Shown in pieces: positions 7,557 to 16,405 of a stretch of DNA of 64,000 nt; positions within the stretch are counted from its first letter, which is position 1, and each line of letters opens with the position of its first letter. Source of the DNA: SIG603 sp963621245 (GTDB lineage Bacteria; Bacillota; Clostridia; Oscillospirales; Acutalibacteraceae); contig CAVFCW010000001.1 in the NCBI GenBank assembly GCA_963621245.1, positions 124,001 to 188,000 of the forward strand, in the 5' to 3' direction. The translations under genes and the position numbers were made by a program. The notes beneath the pieces are model-generated. The model saw only the letters and a list, made by a program, of their open reading frames with translations, was not told the origin of the DNA and did no database searches.

Positions 7557-10370
7557 TTACTCCGCGTTTTTGAGTGCTTCGCTCTTTTTAATTTTTCCTA
7601 TCTTAAACATCATAAACGCACTCACGGCTATGTAACAAATCACTCCGATCACGAAATTCTTCACATAACATTCGTTTGATATTATGTAGGGTATATATCC
7701 CGAAACCTCGGCGTAAAGCACTTTTTCAAACATAAACCTAAGCGTTTGATCCACTATCGGAAATGACAGAAAAAGTGAAACCACCACAATAATGCTTGTT
7801 ACCGACAGATAAAGCCTTGCGATTTCTCCGTTTCTGAATCCGAGTATTTTCGTCATTGCTATGGACTGCATATCCCTTTCAATAACCTGTTTGGTCATCA
7901 GGTACATCAAAAGTGCAAGCATTATAATTCCGAAGCACTTATATAGATTCATAAAGCTGCCTACAGAATTTAACATCTGGTCGGCTACCTTTGTTAAGTC
8001 TTTGTCTGTGATAACGGTCGCGATATATTCCGAATCGATATCGTTAATCTCTACACTCGAGAAATATCCCGAGAAGTGGTCAGCTTTTTCACCGAAAACA
8101 GAGTTAAACTCATCTATGTTCATAAAAACCGCCATAGAAGCATAATACTCGTAAGATCCGCCGATTTTGAAAGAATATGTTTTGTTCTTGTACGATTCTT
8201 TAAGCGTGAGAGTATCGCCGACATTAAGTTTGAACTTATCCAAGATGCCCGTTGAAACAAGCACCTCGCCTTTCGGTATTTCCTCGGTGACATAGTTTGA
8301 ATCTTTTTGGATTCCGTAAATGCTAACCTCATCCGTCATAAATCCCTCGACAACGGAATCGAGACTTGTCACGGCGTATTTTTCTGCCGATGAAGTGTTT
8401 GTCTCCTTTTCATCGGTGAGAATATACTGATATTCGCTTATTTTTTCGCTGACTATAAGCTTTGAGTAATCCTCCATAAGCGGCCCGTACATAAAGCCGA
8501 AAATACAGATTGTACTGCCCAAAACTATGCCGATAAAAAGAGTAATATAAGTAGGTATATTCTTAAAAAACACACGAAGTCCGAATCTTGATATAAACGG
8601 GAGTTTTGGGCTTAACTTAATCGCTCTTCTTTTCTTTTTCTTTGAGAGATCTCTTCTCAAAAATTTCATCGGAGAGAGTTTAAGCTTTGCGCTCAAAACA
8701 AGGAGATTAATGATAATCATCAATATTATCGGCACAACCGTTGTATCGATAAGAGCCTCCAAGTTGAATATCGATTCGTATTTTGCGAGCGAAAACGAGC
8801 CGTAAAAAACATTCTTCATGTATTCCACGAACCATGTGTAACCGAGAACATTTCCAACAATCGCCGCCACAAATGTGACGAGTGTGGGCATAAAGAGGTA
8901 GTGCCTTACAAGCTCTCCCTTTGTGAAACCGAGCGCACGGAGCGTGCCGATAACTCCCGATTCCTTAACTATGGTATTGGAGATTGTGATGGCAAAGACA
9001 AACGCAATAATAACCGTGACGATATAGTCAAACATAATGAACATAGGCTTGTCGCCCTCCATATCGTCCATACAGTAGGTTATCGCTTTGTTCTGATATC
9101 TCGCTAAGTAATTATCTACCGTGAGATAATCTTTTTTATCGAACTCATAATTTATTATATCTTCGAGCTTATCGAGCGTTTCGCTGATTTTTGCCGTGTC
9201 GTAAAGTCCCGTCGCCTCAAGCATATCAACCGCATTACGAACCGTGCTCAAATCGTAATCCATATCGTTTTGATAGCTTTCGTCCGTATCGTCAAGATTT
9301 ATCTTAGGCGCTTCATCGTCAAAGCTTGTGTAACTTTCGTCATCGTCAATCTTTTCAAAAGCGTCCTCGAGATCGTCAAGAGCCTTTTCGTCAATTCCGA
9401 GCTGTTCGGCAAGAAGTGCGTTCACCGTGGTGTTTTCTTTTTCGGCGGCACGCTTGAGATAATCTTCACCCTCTGCACCCGACAGATAAAGTTCTACCAA
9501 ATCACCGTCGGAAAGCGTTAATGCAAGCTTATCTATAAGCCCTACCGCCGCGTCGGATGTCTTTTTTTCTATCTCGTCAGATGCGCTCTCAAACTCATCC
9601 TCAAGCGTTTTTGAGAGAGTTTTTGCCTCGGCGTAAAGCTCATCCACCTTAGCCTGAATGATTTCAGTGTCGTATTCTTTTATGACGTCCTCAATATCAT
9701 CGATAAATTTTTCGCTTCTCTCATTCTCTTCCGTTTCGTCCTTTGGTGCGGTGCCATATTTCCAAGCGTAATTGTAGTTTAAATTTCCGCCGAGCGATTC
9801 AAATCCGCTTTCGCTCATAATTCCAACGCCGAATGTGGTGGCTGAGAACATCATATCAGAATTATTCTCGAAAAGACTGCCGTAATCAACAAGTGCGACA
9901 TATCCCGTGACCTTTAATTCTTTGTTTGCAAACTTTATGGTATCACCTATGTTGATATTTTTAGATTCGGCAAAAACACGGTCTATCGCAATCTCATCAT
10001 CTTCAGTCGGAAATTCTCCCGACATCAGGCACTCAAGATTTACTTTGTCACGCTTTTTAAATATACGCACGGTTGCACCGTCACCGACTATATCCTCTTC
10101 GATGTAGTTTAGATTGTAAAATTTGAGATTGTCTTTTTCCTCAAGCTTTTGAAGAATCTCGTTTGTCGGCTCAGACGAAAAAGTGATGTGGCCGTCCTCT
10201 ACGTTATATTTCTCGTAGCCCTCGTAAAAAGTTTTGTAGATACTCGTCGCCGCAACAAGATAACCTGAAACAATGCTGATGAGCATGACCATAAAAAGAA
10301 ATATAACGACATATTTTCCGAAATCCTGCCTAAGCTCCCTTAAATGTCTCTTTCTGAGTGGATTTTTCAT
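7557..10370 (-). CDS. ABC transporter permease, FtsX/MacB-like, eight-helix type
   Basis: 937 residues. One helix near residues 20-45, an extracytoplasmic domain that includes a long acidic, probably coiled segment (about residues 220-390), then FtsX-type helix triplets near 430-580, a second extracytoplasmic domain (about 640-780) and a final helix triplet (about 790-930). This duplicated arrangement is that of large FtsX-family permeases, which drive export or mechanical signalling in peptide resistance, lipoprotein handling or cell-wall remodelling. It starts 9 bases after its ATPase partner. The substrate cannot be read from sequence; the acidic insertion is longer than in typical homologues I know. 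Confidence 0.9.
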   Translation of the reverse strand: MKNPLRKRHLRELRQDFGKYVVIFLFMVMLISIVSGYLVAATSIYKTFYEGYEKYNVEDGHITFSSEPTNEILQKLEEKDNLKFYNLNYIEEDIVGDGATVRIFKKRDKVNLECLMSGEFPTEDDEIAIDRVFAESKNINIGDTIKFANKELKVTGYVALVDYGSLFENNSDMMFSATTFGVGIMSESGFESLGGNLNYNYAWKYGTAPKDETEENERSEKFIDDIEDVIKEYDTEIIQAKVDELYAEAKTLSKTLEDEFESASDEIEKKTSDAAVGLIDKLALTLSDGDLVELYLSGAEGEDYLKRAAEKENTTVNALLAEQLGIDEKALDDLEDAFEKIDDDESYTSFDDEAPKINLDDTDESYQNDMDYDLSTVRNAVDMLEATGLYDTAKISETLDKLEDIINYEFDKKDYLTVDNYLARYQNKAITYCMDDMEGDKPMFIMFDYIVTVIIAFVFAITISNTIVKESGVIGTLRALGFTKGELVRHYLFMPTLVTFVAAIVGNVLGYTWFVEYMKNVFYGSFSLAKYESIFNLEALIDTTVVPIILMIIINLLVLSAKLKLSPMKFLRRDLSKKKKRRAIKLSPKLPFISRFGLRVFFKNIPTYITLFIGIVLGSTICIFGFMYGPLMEDYSKLIVSEKISEYQYILTDEKETNTSSAEKYAVTSLDSVVEGFMTDEVSIYGIQKDSNYVTEEIPKGEVLVSTGILDKFKLNVGDTLTLKESYKNKTYSFKIGGSYEYYASMAVFMNIDEFNSVFGEKADHFSGYFSSVEINDIDSEYIATVITDKDLTKVADQMLNSVGSFMNLYKCFGIIMLALLMYLMTKQVIERDMQSIAMTKILGFRNGEIARLYLSVTSIIVVVSLFLSFPIVDQTLRFMFEKVLYAEVSGYIPYIISNECYVKNFVIGVICYIAVSAFMMFKIGKIKKSEALKNAE

Positions 10371-10379
10371 ATTCGCTCC

Positions 10380-11081
10380 TTACCAATCGAGATCCTCGGC
10401 GCTTACCTTGGTTTCATTTGTGCTGTTCTTTCTTATCTGACCGTCCCTGAGTTTAATAACCCTGTCCGCCATAAGTCTTATTGCGTCGTTGTGGGTAACC
10501 ATAATTACGCAAGTTCCGTAACGCTTGTTCACATCCTCGATAAGCTTTAATATTTCTTTGCTCGTCTTGTAATCGAGTGCGCCCGTCGGCTCGTCACAAA
10601 GAAGTATGCTCGGATTTTTGATTATCGCTCTGCCGATTGAAACTCTCTGCTGCTGACCGCCCGAGAGCTCGTTTGGAAGCTTGTTTTGATGCTCCTTAAG
10701 TCCAAGTACGCCAAGAAGCTCATCGGTATCGAGTGGTTTATCGCTCAAATATGCTCCAACTTCTATATTTTCACGCACGGTAAGATTTGGAATGAGATTA
10801 TACATCTGAAAAACATAGCCTAAGTGCTTTCGGCGGTACTCCGTCAAAGCTTTTTCGCTCATCTGAGCCGTTTTCTCGCCGTTCACGCTGATATAACCGC
10901 TGTCGGCTGAGTCTATGCCGCCGATAATATTTAAAAGAGTTGATTTTCCCGAACCGGAAGGGCCGAGCAAAACGCAAAATTCTCCCTTCTCAAGGGTAAA
11001 GTCAATTCCCCTCAAGACCTCGGCTTTTGTTTCCCCCTCACCGAAAGACTTGCGTATCTCTTTAACCTCAATAAAGCTCAT
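10380..11081 (-). CDS. ABC transporter ATP-binding protein (MacB/LolD type)
   Basis: 233 residues. Walker A GPSGSGKST, Q-loop in YVFQMYNLIPNLT, signature LSGGQQQRVSIGRA, Walker B LLCDEPTGAL and the switch His in VMVTHN. It energises the FtsX-type permease encoded downstream. The start at 11081 (MSFIEVKEIRKSFG) is chosen because GAGAGGG lies seven bases upstream; a longer reading to 11120 would run into the palindromic operator. Transcription starts from the consensus promoter at 11136-11164. Confidence 0.95.
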   Translation of the reverse strand: MSFIEVKEIRKSFGEGETKAEVLRGIDFTLEKGEFCVLLGPSGSGKSTLLNIIGGIDSADSGYISVNGEKTAQMSEKALTEYRRKHLGYVFQMYNLIPNLTVRENIEVGAYLSDKPLDTDELLGVLGLKEHQNKLPNELSGGQQQRVSIGRAIIKNPSILLCDEPTGALDYKTSKEILKLIEDVNKRYGTCVIMVTHNDAIRLMADRVIKLRDGQIRKNSTNETKVSAEDLDW

Positions 11082-11112
11082 ATTAAACCCTCTCAATCGT
11101 AAACTAATTGTA

Positions 11113-11164
11113 GTTAGCATTAACTAACCATAGATATAATAATATAGCCTAAAGATTTTGTCAA
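11113..11164 (-). promoter_or_regulatory. Consensus promoter with palindromic operator for the ABC transporter operon
   Basis: TTGACA (11159-11164) and TATTAT (11136-11141) are separated by 17 bases. The 16-base inverted repeat GTTAGTTAATGCTAAC (11113-11128) covers the expected start of transcription. A palindrome at that position is typical of a repressor site, for example TetR, MarR or PadR family. No regulator gene is adjacent. Confidence 0.72.
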
Positions 11165-11237
11165 TTGTAATTTTAATTTACAACACAAACTGATTTATTT
11201 GACCGTTATCATTTTTCTTTTCCGTAAAAAAAGCAAA

Positions 11238-11260
11238 AACCGACCCCAAAGGAGTCGGTT
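11238..11260 (-). terminator. Intrinsic terminator after dapL
   Basis: AACCGAC and GTCGGTT arms (7 bp, extendable) followed by TTTTTGCTTTTTTT on the minus strand. Confidence 0.85.
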
Positions 11261-11289
11261 AAATTGCAAATATTCAGCTTTAAGTTAAG

Positions 11290-12477
11290 TTACTTTGAGA
11301 GGAGCTTTTTAAATCTCTCCATAGCCTCAATTGTATTCTCTTTTGTGTTGAAAGCGGTGAGACGGAAATATCCCTCGCCTGCCTTGCCGAAGCCGGAACC
11401 GGGTGTTCCGACGACGTTAGCCTCTTCGAGAAGCTTGTCGAAGAAATCCCAAGAGCTCATGTTGTCGGGAGTTTTCATCCAAATGTAGGGAGAGTTGACG
11501 CCACCGAAATATGTAATTCCAAGCTCGTCAAATGTGCTTGCGATAATCTTTGCGTTCTCTTTGTAGTAAGCGAGATCGGCTCTTGTCTGAGCGTAACCCT
11601 CATCGGTGAATACAGCCTCTGCGCCCTTCTGAACGATGTAAGGAACGCCGTTGAACTTTGTTGTCTGGCGGCGAAGCCACATGCTGTTAATGCTTGTGTC
11701 ATCACGTACGAGATCCATAGGAACAACTGTGTAGCCGCATCTTGTACCTGTGAAGCCGGCTGTCTTTGAGAAAGAGCAAAGCTCGATAGCACATGTTTTT
11801 GCGCCCTCAATCTCATAGATGGATGTGGGAAGCTCGTCATCGTCTACAAATGCCTCGTAAGCGGAGTCAAAGAGGATAACGGAATCGTTTGCGTTTGCGT
11901 AATCGACCCACTCCTTGAGCTGAGCCTTGTTGTAAACTGCGCCTGTCGGGTTGTTCGGGGAGCAAAGATAGATTATATCTGCCTTCTCGGTAACGCAGTC
12001 GGGCATCGGTAAAAATCCGTTTTCCTCGTTACCGCTCATGTAGGTGATTTTTCTGCCAGCCATAACGTTTGTGTCAACGTAAACGGGATAAACCGGATCC
12101 GGAACCAAAACAACGTTGTCCTGAGAGAAAAGATCGAGAATGTTTCCGCAGTCGGACTTTGCGCCGTCGGAGACGAAAATCTCGTTCTGAGCAAGCTCAA
12201 CGCCCTTCTTTGCGTAGTAATCTTTGATTGCACCGCTCAAGAAGCCGTAGCCCTGCTCGGGGCCGTATCCGCGGAAAGTCTCGCCAACGCCCATTTCGCT
12301 TACTGCACCGTGAAGTGCGTCGATAACAGCGGGGCAAAGCGGCTTTGTAACGTCGCCGATACCCATTTTGATAACCTTAGCCTCGGGGTGAGCGGCAGTA
12401 TACTCCGCAACCTTTTTAGCTATGGTAATGAAAAGATAACTCTTTTCAAGATTATTGTAGTTTGAATTGATTTTCAT
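11290..12477 (-). CDS. dapL: LL-diaminopimelate aminotransferase
   Basis: 395 residues, class I/II PLP aminotransferase. It converts tetrahydrodipicolinate to LL-diaminopimelate with glutamate as donor, bypassing the succinyl and acetyl steps of lysine and peptidoglycan precursor synthesis. N-terminal KMGIGDVTKPLCPAV is characteristic of DapL. The PLP lysine lies in CSFSKTAGFTGTRCGY and the substrate loop in SPNNPTGAVY. AAAGGA precedes the ATG. It follows purF by 33 bases, so it is probably co-transcribed, and ends at a strong terminator. Confidence 0.95.
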   Translation of the reverse strand: MKINSNYNNLEKSYLFITIAKKVAEYTAAHPEAKVIKMGIGDVTKPLCPAVIDALHGAVSEMGVGETFRGYGPEQGYGFLSGAIKDYYAKKGVELAQNEIFVSDGAKSDCGNILDLFSQDNVVLVPDPVYPVYVDTNVMAGRKITYMSGNEENGFLPMPDCVTEKADIIYLCSPNNPTGAVYNKAQLKEWVDYANANDSVILFDSAYEAFVDDDELPTSIYEIEGAKTCAIELCSFSKTAGFTGTRCGYTVVPMDLVRDDTSINSMWLRRQTTKFNGVPYIVQKGAEAVFTDEGYAQTRADLAYYKENAKIIASTFDELGITYFGGVNSPYIWMKTPDNMSSWDFFDKLLEEANVVGTPGSGFGKAGEGYFRLTAFNTKENTIEAMERFKKLLSK

Positions 12478-12510
12478 ATTTGAATTCCTTTCGGGAAATG
12501 TAATACAAAT

Positions 12511-13908
12511 TTACTCAAGATCGTTCTTGTGAATCTTTACGCTGTCTCCCGTGAAGCACTTTGTGCAGAATCCCGCCTCGCTCTTTGCGCAGGACTCCTT
12601 TAAGCCCTTAATGGAGATGTAACCTAAGCTGTCAGCGCCGATAGCCTCACAAATTCCCTTAAGATCCATCTTGTTTGCGATGAGCTTATCCTCGCTGTCA
12701 ATATCGGTGCCGTAGTGGCAAGTGTACTTGAAAGGAGGTGAGCTTACGCGGAAATGAACTTCCTTTGCGCCCGCCTTTCTTACAGCGTCAACTATCTGTC
12801 TCGATGTTGTGCCTCGAACGATTGAATCGTCAACGAGAACAACTCTCTTGCCCTCAAGGTTAAACTTAAGCGGATTAAGCTTGAGTCTTACGGCATTCTC
12901 ACGCTGAGACTGCGTGGGATAGATAAAGCTTCTTCCGATGTATCTGTTCTTTGTGAATCCTGTTGCAAGGGGAATACCGCTCTCAAGAGAATATCCCACT
13001 GCGGCGTCAAGTCCGCTGTCCGGAACACCGCAAACAACGTCAGCTTCAACGGGATATTCCTTTGCAAGGGCTCTTCCCATATTCACTCTCGACTCATAAA
13101 CGCTCAGACCGTCAATGACGGAATCGTCTCTCGCAAAATAGACATACTCGAAAATGCAGAGACCGCCTGTTTTATTCTCAGTAATATCAACACTCGAATA
13201 TGTGATCTCTCCGTCCTCAATAACGACAACCTCACCAGGTTTGATATCTCTTACAAACTTGAAGTTGGTGCTGTCAAGAGCACAGCTCTCGGAAGCTACG
13301 GCATAGCCGTGAGCGTTTTTACCGAGGCAAAGCGGACGGTAACCCGATGGGTCACGAACGCAGATTAACTTTCCCGAGCCGGAAAGTATGATAAGGGAGT
13401 ATGCGCCGCTTAATTTGTTGCAAGCCTTAATAACGCCCTTTAGAGTGTTCTTCTGTTCAACGATATAATAACCGATAAGCTGAGAAATAACCTCACTGTC
13501 GCTTGTTGCGTCAAACTGAACGCCTATTTCGGCAAGGGCGTCCTTGAGCTCCTTGGCGTTTACTATGTTACCGTTATGAACGGTGGCAATTCTTCCTGTT
13601 AAAAACTCTGTCAGGAACGGCTGAACGTTCTCGATTGTGTTATTTCCCGTTGTGGAATATCTGTCGTGACCGATTGCAACGTGGCTTTCGGGCATTTTCT
13701 TCATAACACTTGAATCGAAAACCTCACTTACAAGGCCGACATCCTTGTGGTACAGTATACGGTTTTCCTTGGCAACCGCAATACCTGCGCCCTCCTGTCC
13801 TCTGTGCTGTAAAGCAAGAAGAGCATTGTAGGTTATGCCCGCCGCTTCGGCAACGTTAACGCTGACGCCGAAGACTCCGCATTCCTCATGAAGCTTTCCA
13901 AGACTCAT
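12511..13908 (-). CDS. purF: Amidophosphoribosyltransferase (glutamine PRPP amidotransferase)
   Basis: 465 residues. First committed step of purine synthesis: PRPP plus glutamine to 5-phosphoribosylamine. MSLGKLHEE forms a nine-residue propeptide before the catalytic Cys of CGVFG, as in the Bacillus type. The PRPP loop VVLVDDSIVRGTTS is present, and C-terminal cysteines (in YTCHYG and GFCTKCFTGD) fit the [4Fe-4S]-containing subclass. The ATG at 13908 is chosen because GGAGG lies nine bases upstream. The gene lies downstream of the glutamate synthase operon but is separated from it by a hairpin, and is otherwise detached from other pur genes. Confidence 0.95.
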   Translation of the reverse strand: MSLGKLHEECGVFGVSVNVAEAAGITYNALLALQHRGQEGAGIAVAKENRILYHKDVGLVSEVFDSSVMKKMPESHVAIGHDRYSTTGNNTIENVQPFLTEFLTGRIATVHNGNIVNAKELKDALAEIGVQFDATSDSEVISQLIGYYIVEQKNTLKGVIKACNKLSGAYSLIILSGSGKLICVRDPSGYRPLCLGKNAHGYAVASESCALDSTNFKFVRDIKPGEVVVIEDGEITYSSVDITENKTGGLCIFEYVYFARDDSVIDGLSVYESRVNMGRALAKEYPVEADVVCGVPDSGLDAAVGYSLESGIPLATGFTKNRYIGRSFIYPTQSQRENAVRLKLNPLKFNLEGKRVVLVDDSIVRGTTSRQIVDAVRKAGAKEVHFRVSSPPFKYTCHYGTDIDSEDKLIANKMDLKGICEAIGADSLGYISIKGLKESCAKSEAGFCTKCFTGDSVKIHKNDLE

Positions 13909-13938
13909 AAAAATAATCCTCCATAAAAAACAATTCAA

Positions 13939-13966
13939 GAGCAAAGGCAGATTTTCGTCTTTGCTC
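13939..13966 (-). terminator. Hairpin between the glutamate synthase operon and purF
   Basis: GAGCAAAG pairs with CTTTGCTC (8 bp, 12-base loop). The tail on the minus strand is only moderately T-rich, so it may be a leaky terminator. Confidence 0.6.
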
Positions 13967-13982
13967 TGAAATTTTCCGCAAC

Positions 13983-14696
13983 TCAGTTGGCGGCGTAAAG
14001 TGTTTTGTAGGGGTTGCTTGCGTTAGGCGTACAGACATAGAAATCTTCTGCCGTAAACTCGGTGTTATCCCCAAACAGCTTTTTATATTCGTCCACGTAG
14101 TATTTTATATCGTCAAAGTCACTTTGACAAGCTTTTTTTACAAGTACCTGTACGGGCAGATACTTAAGCTCCTCTTTACTTCTGACAAAAATCTTGCCGC
14201 CGTGCATTCCTGTACCCGTGAAATTTCCAAGCGGAATGCCGTCTGTGCCCAGTCCGAGTATGATAATCATACCTCCGGCAAGATACTCGCCGCAGAAGCT
14301 TCCAACTTTACCGCCGACAACGATAACAGGCTTTTTCTCACCGTACTCCTTCATATGAATTCCTGTGCGGTAGCCTGAATCTCCCTTAACGAAGATCTCG
14401 CCGCCACGCATAGCGTAGCCGAGTGCGTCGCCGGCAGAACCGTTGATAACGATTTTTCCGTCGTTCATGGTATCGCCTACTGCGTCCTGTGCGTTTCCGT
14501 TTACAATGATATTTGCACCGTCAAGGTAGCATCCGAGTGCATTTCCCGGAGTACCGTTAATCTCTATTGTTCTGTTCTGTGCGGCAGCGCCGATGAATCT
14601 CTCGCCGAAACAATCGTTGATGACAACATCGCCCTCGGATTCTCTAATCATTTTATTGAGTTCCTGATAATCCTGTGCCTGAGCAGATATAACCAT
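13983..14696 (-). CDS. Split glutamate synthase, GXGXG (alpha-subunit C-terminal) domain
   Basis: 237 residues. The protein is almost entirely the right-handed beta helix with repeated G-x-x-x-G-x-x-x-G turns (NALGCYLDGANIIVNGNA, DALGYAMRGGEIFVKGD), which in classical GltB is the C-terminal domain bridging the ammonia tunnel and FMN domain. In archaeal-type systems it is a separate polypeptide (GlxC-like). It abuts the oxidoreductase gene with no gap (TAA then ATG). Its four upstream operon partners supply the other functions of NAD(P)H- or ferredoxin-linked glutamate synthase. Confidence 0.9.
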   Translation of the reverse strand: MVISAQAQDYQELNKMIRESEGDVVINDCFGERFIGAAAQNRTIEINGTPGNALGCYLDGANIIVNGNAQDAVGDTMNDGKIVINGSAGDALGYAMRGGEIFVKGDSGYRTGIHMKEYGEKKPVIVVGGKVGSFCGEYLAGGMIIILGLGTDGIPLGNFTGTGMHGGKIFVRSKEELKYLPVQVLVKKACQSDFDDIKYYVDEYKKLFGDNTEFTAEDFYVCTPNASNPYKTLYAAN

Positions 14697-15947
14697 TTAT
14701 ACCTCGCCTCCTAATTTCTTTTGTCGTTGCTCGCTTGAGAAAGCCATAAGTCCAGGCTGCTCGCATACGAGCTCAAAATCTATACTGTCGAGCGGAGTTT
14801 GCTCTCTGATTAAACTTGTGTATATGCCGGCTTTCGCAATGTCTCCTATAATGATGAAGCCCTTGAGCTTGTTGTCCTTATAGTAGAGCTTTTTGTAGCT
14901 TTCGCCGTCATTCTTTAAGAAATAGTCTCCCGTAAGTGCACCACCTGTGAGAACATGAAGTCCGAAAAATCCGATAGCGTTCATGGGCATTGCTTTATCG
15001 AAATGCTTTTCGGTTCCAGCCATATTGAAGCCGGCGCACTCGCCCTGCATATATGCGTTGGGCAAAATTGCCATAATCTTAACCGATTCGCTCGATACGT
15101 CATAGCTCTCGGTAACGTCGCCTGCAGCATATATATCGGGAATACTTGTTTCCATTTTATCGTTAACTTTAATTCCTCTGCCAACCTCTGCGCCTATATC
15201 TTTGAGAAGTGCTACATTGGGTCTGACGCCGACTGCCGTGACGAGAATATCAAATTCGAGAGTATCGCCGCCTGTGAGCTTGACGCTGTTCTCGAAAAAT
15301 TCCTCGCCGCTCTGTCCGAGGTAGAATTTCATGCCGTGCTTTTCAAGGTGAGCCTTGATAATCTCGCCGGATTCCTCCTCGAGAATTGAGGAAAGCGGTC
15401 TCGGAGCCAAATCGACAAGACTTATCTCGGCATCCTTGCTTATACCTTCGGCACATTTAAGTCCGATAAGACCCGCACCGATTATAAGAACCTTCGGCTT
15501 GCTTCCTTTTTCCTCCGTGACCTCTGCAATCATATCTCTGAGTTTGTGAGCGTCATCAAGAGTCATAAACGAGCATGTGCGCTTAACTCTGTCGAGTCCC
15601 TTCATCGGCGGAACAAACGGGCTTGAACCCGTTGCCACGAGAAGTTTGTCGTAAGAAATTTTTGTGCCGTCCTCAAGAACTACGTCCTTGTTGTCCTTAT
15701 CGACCGATGTCACTGTTTTGCCGAGCATTACATCGATATCGTTATCGGAATAAAAACTGTCGGGACGGTACTTCATTCTCTCTTCGTCTGTCTTACCCAA
15801 AAGGAGATAAGAGATGAGCGGTCTCGAGTATGTGTGATGCGGCTCGCTACCGATAATCGTAATCTTGCCGTCTTTGTCGTTCTTTCTTATCGCTTCGGCG
15901 GCGCCGATTCCGGCAGCCGAGTTACCGATTATAACATAATTTTTCAT
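14697..15947 (-). CDS. FAD/NAD(P)-dependent oxidoreductase of the split glutamate synthase
   Basis: 416 residues. Two Rossmann folds: FAD-binding GNSAAGIGAAEAIRK at the N-terminus and NAD-binding IIGAGLIGLKCAEGI near residue 155, plus the FAD motif YAAGDVTES near 280. It resembles the NADH oxidase/rubredoxin reductase family. As the partner of a glutamate synthase it should pass electrons from NAD(P)H (or ferredoxin) through the Fe-S protein to the FMN subunit. It starts 4 bases after the Fe-S protein's stop, in one operon. Confidence 0.88.
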   Translation of the reverse strand: MKNYVIIGNSAAGIGAAEAIRKNDKDGKITIIGSEPHHTYSRPLISYLLLGKTDEERMKYRPDSFYSDNDIDVMLGKTVTSVDKDNKDVVLEDGTKISYDKLLVATGSSPFVPPMKGLDRVKRTCSFMTLDDAHKLRDMIAEVTEEKGSKPKVLIIGAGLIGLKCAEGISKDAEISLVDLAPRPLSSILEEESGEIIKAHLEKHGMKFYLGQSGEEFFENSVKLTGGDTLEFDILVTAVGVRPNVALLKDIGAEVGRGIKVNDKMETSIPDIYAAGDVTESYDVSSESVKIMAILPNAYMQGECAGFNMAGTEKHFDKAMPMNAIGFFGLHVLTGGALTGDYFLKNDGESYKKLYYKDNKLKGFIIIGDIAKAGIYTSLIREQTPLDSIDFELVCEQPGLMAFSSEQRQKKLGGEV

Positions 15948-15951
15948 ACTC

Positions 15952-16380
15952 TCACCTCTCCTCGAATACTATCGCATTGTTCGGGCAGCCCTGTACGCAC
16001 ATCGGCTGACCTGCATGAGTTTTTGTGCAAAGCTCGCATTTCTGAGCGGGACCGTCCTCGGTCGGTGCCACGCAACCGTAAGGACAAGCCACAACACAAG
16101 TGAAACAGCCTATGCACTTATTCTGGTCGATGGAAATAACTCCGTCCTTTTTTGTAAGTGCGCCCGTAATGCAAGACTTAACGCAGTAGGGCTCCTTGCA
16201 GTGTCGGCAGGAGACGGCAAAGCTTATGCCGTCTTTCTCCTCGACATTGATTCTCGGATGGATTTTCTTTCCTTTTAACGCCTTTACCATATCGGTTTCG
16301 CCCGAATTTGAAAAAGCACAATAATATTCGCAAAGGTGACAAGCTAAGCACCATTTTTCATTGACATATACACGTTTCAT
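15952..16380 (-). CDS. Polyferredoxin-type Fe-S electron carrier of the glutamate synthase operon
   Basis: 142 residues with four cysteine groups: CLACHLCEYYC, CRHCKEPYCVKSC, CIGCFTCVVACPYGC and CELCTKTHAGQPMCVQGC. This HycB/DmsB-like arrangement can hold up to four [4Fe-4S] clusters. No membrane segment; cytoplasmic. It lies between the FMN subunit and the FAD oxidoreductase genes, so it is the likely electron bridge between them. Confidence 0.9.
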   Translation of the reverse strand: MKRVYVNEKWCLACHLCEYYCAFSNSGETDMVKALKGKKIHPRINVEEKDGISFAVSCRHCKEPYCVKSCITGALTKKDGVISIDQNKCIGCFTCVVACPYGCVAPTEDGPAQKCELCTKTHAGQPMCVQGCPNNAIVFEER

Positions 16381-16405
16381 AGATACAAATTCCCCGCTAT
16401 TTTAA

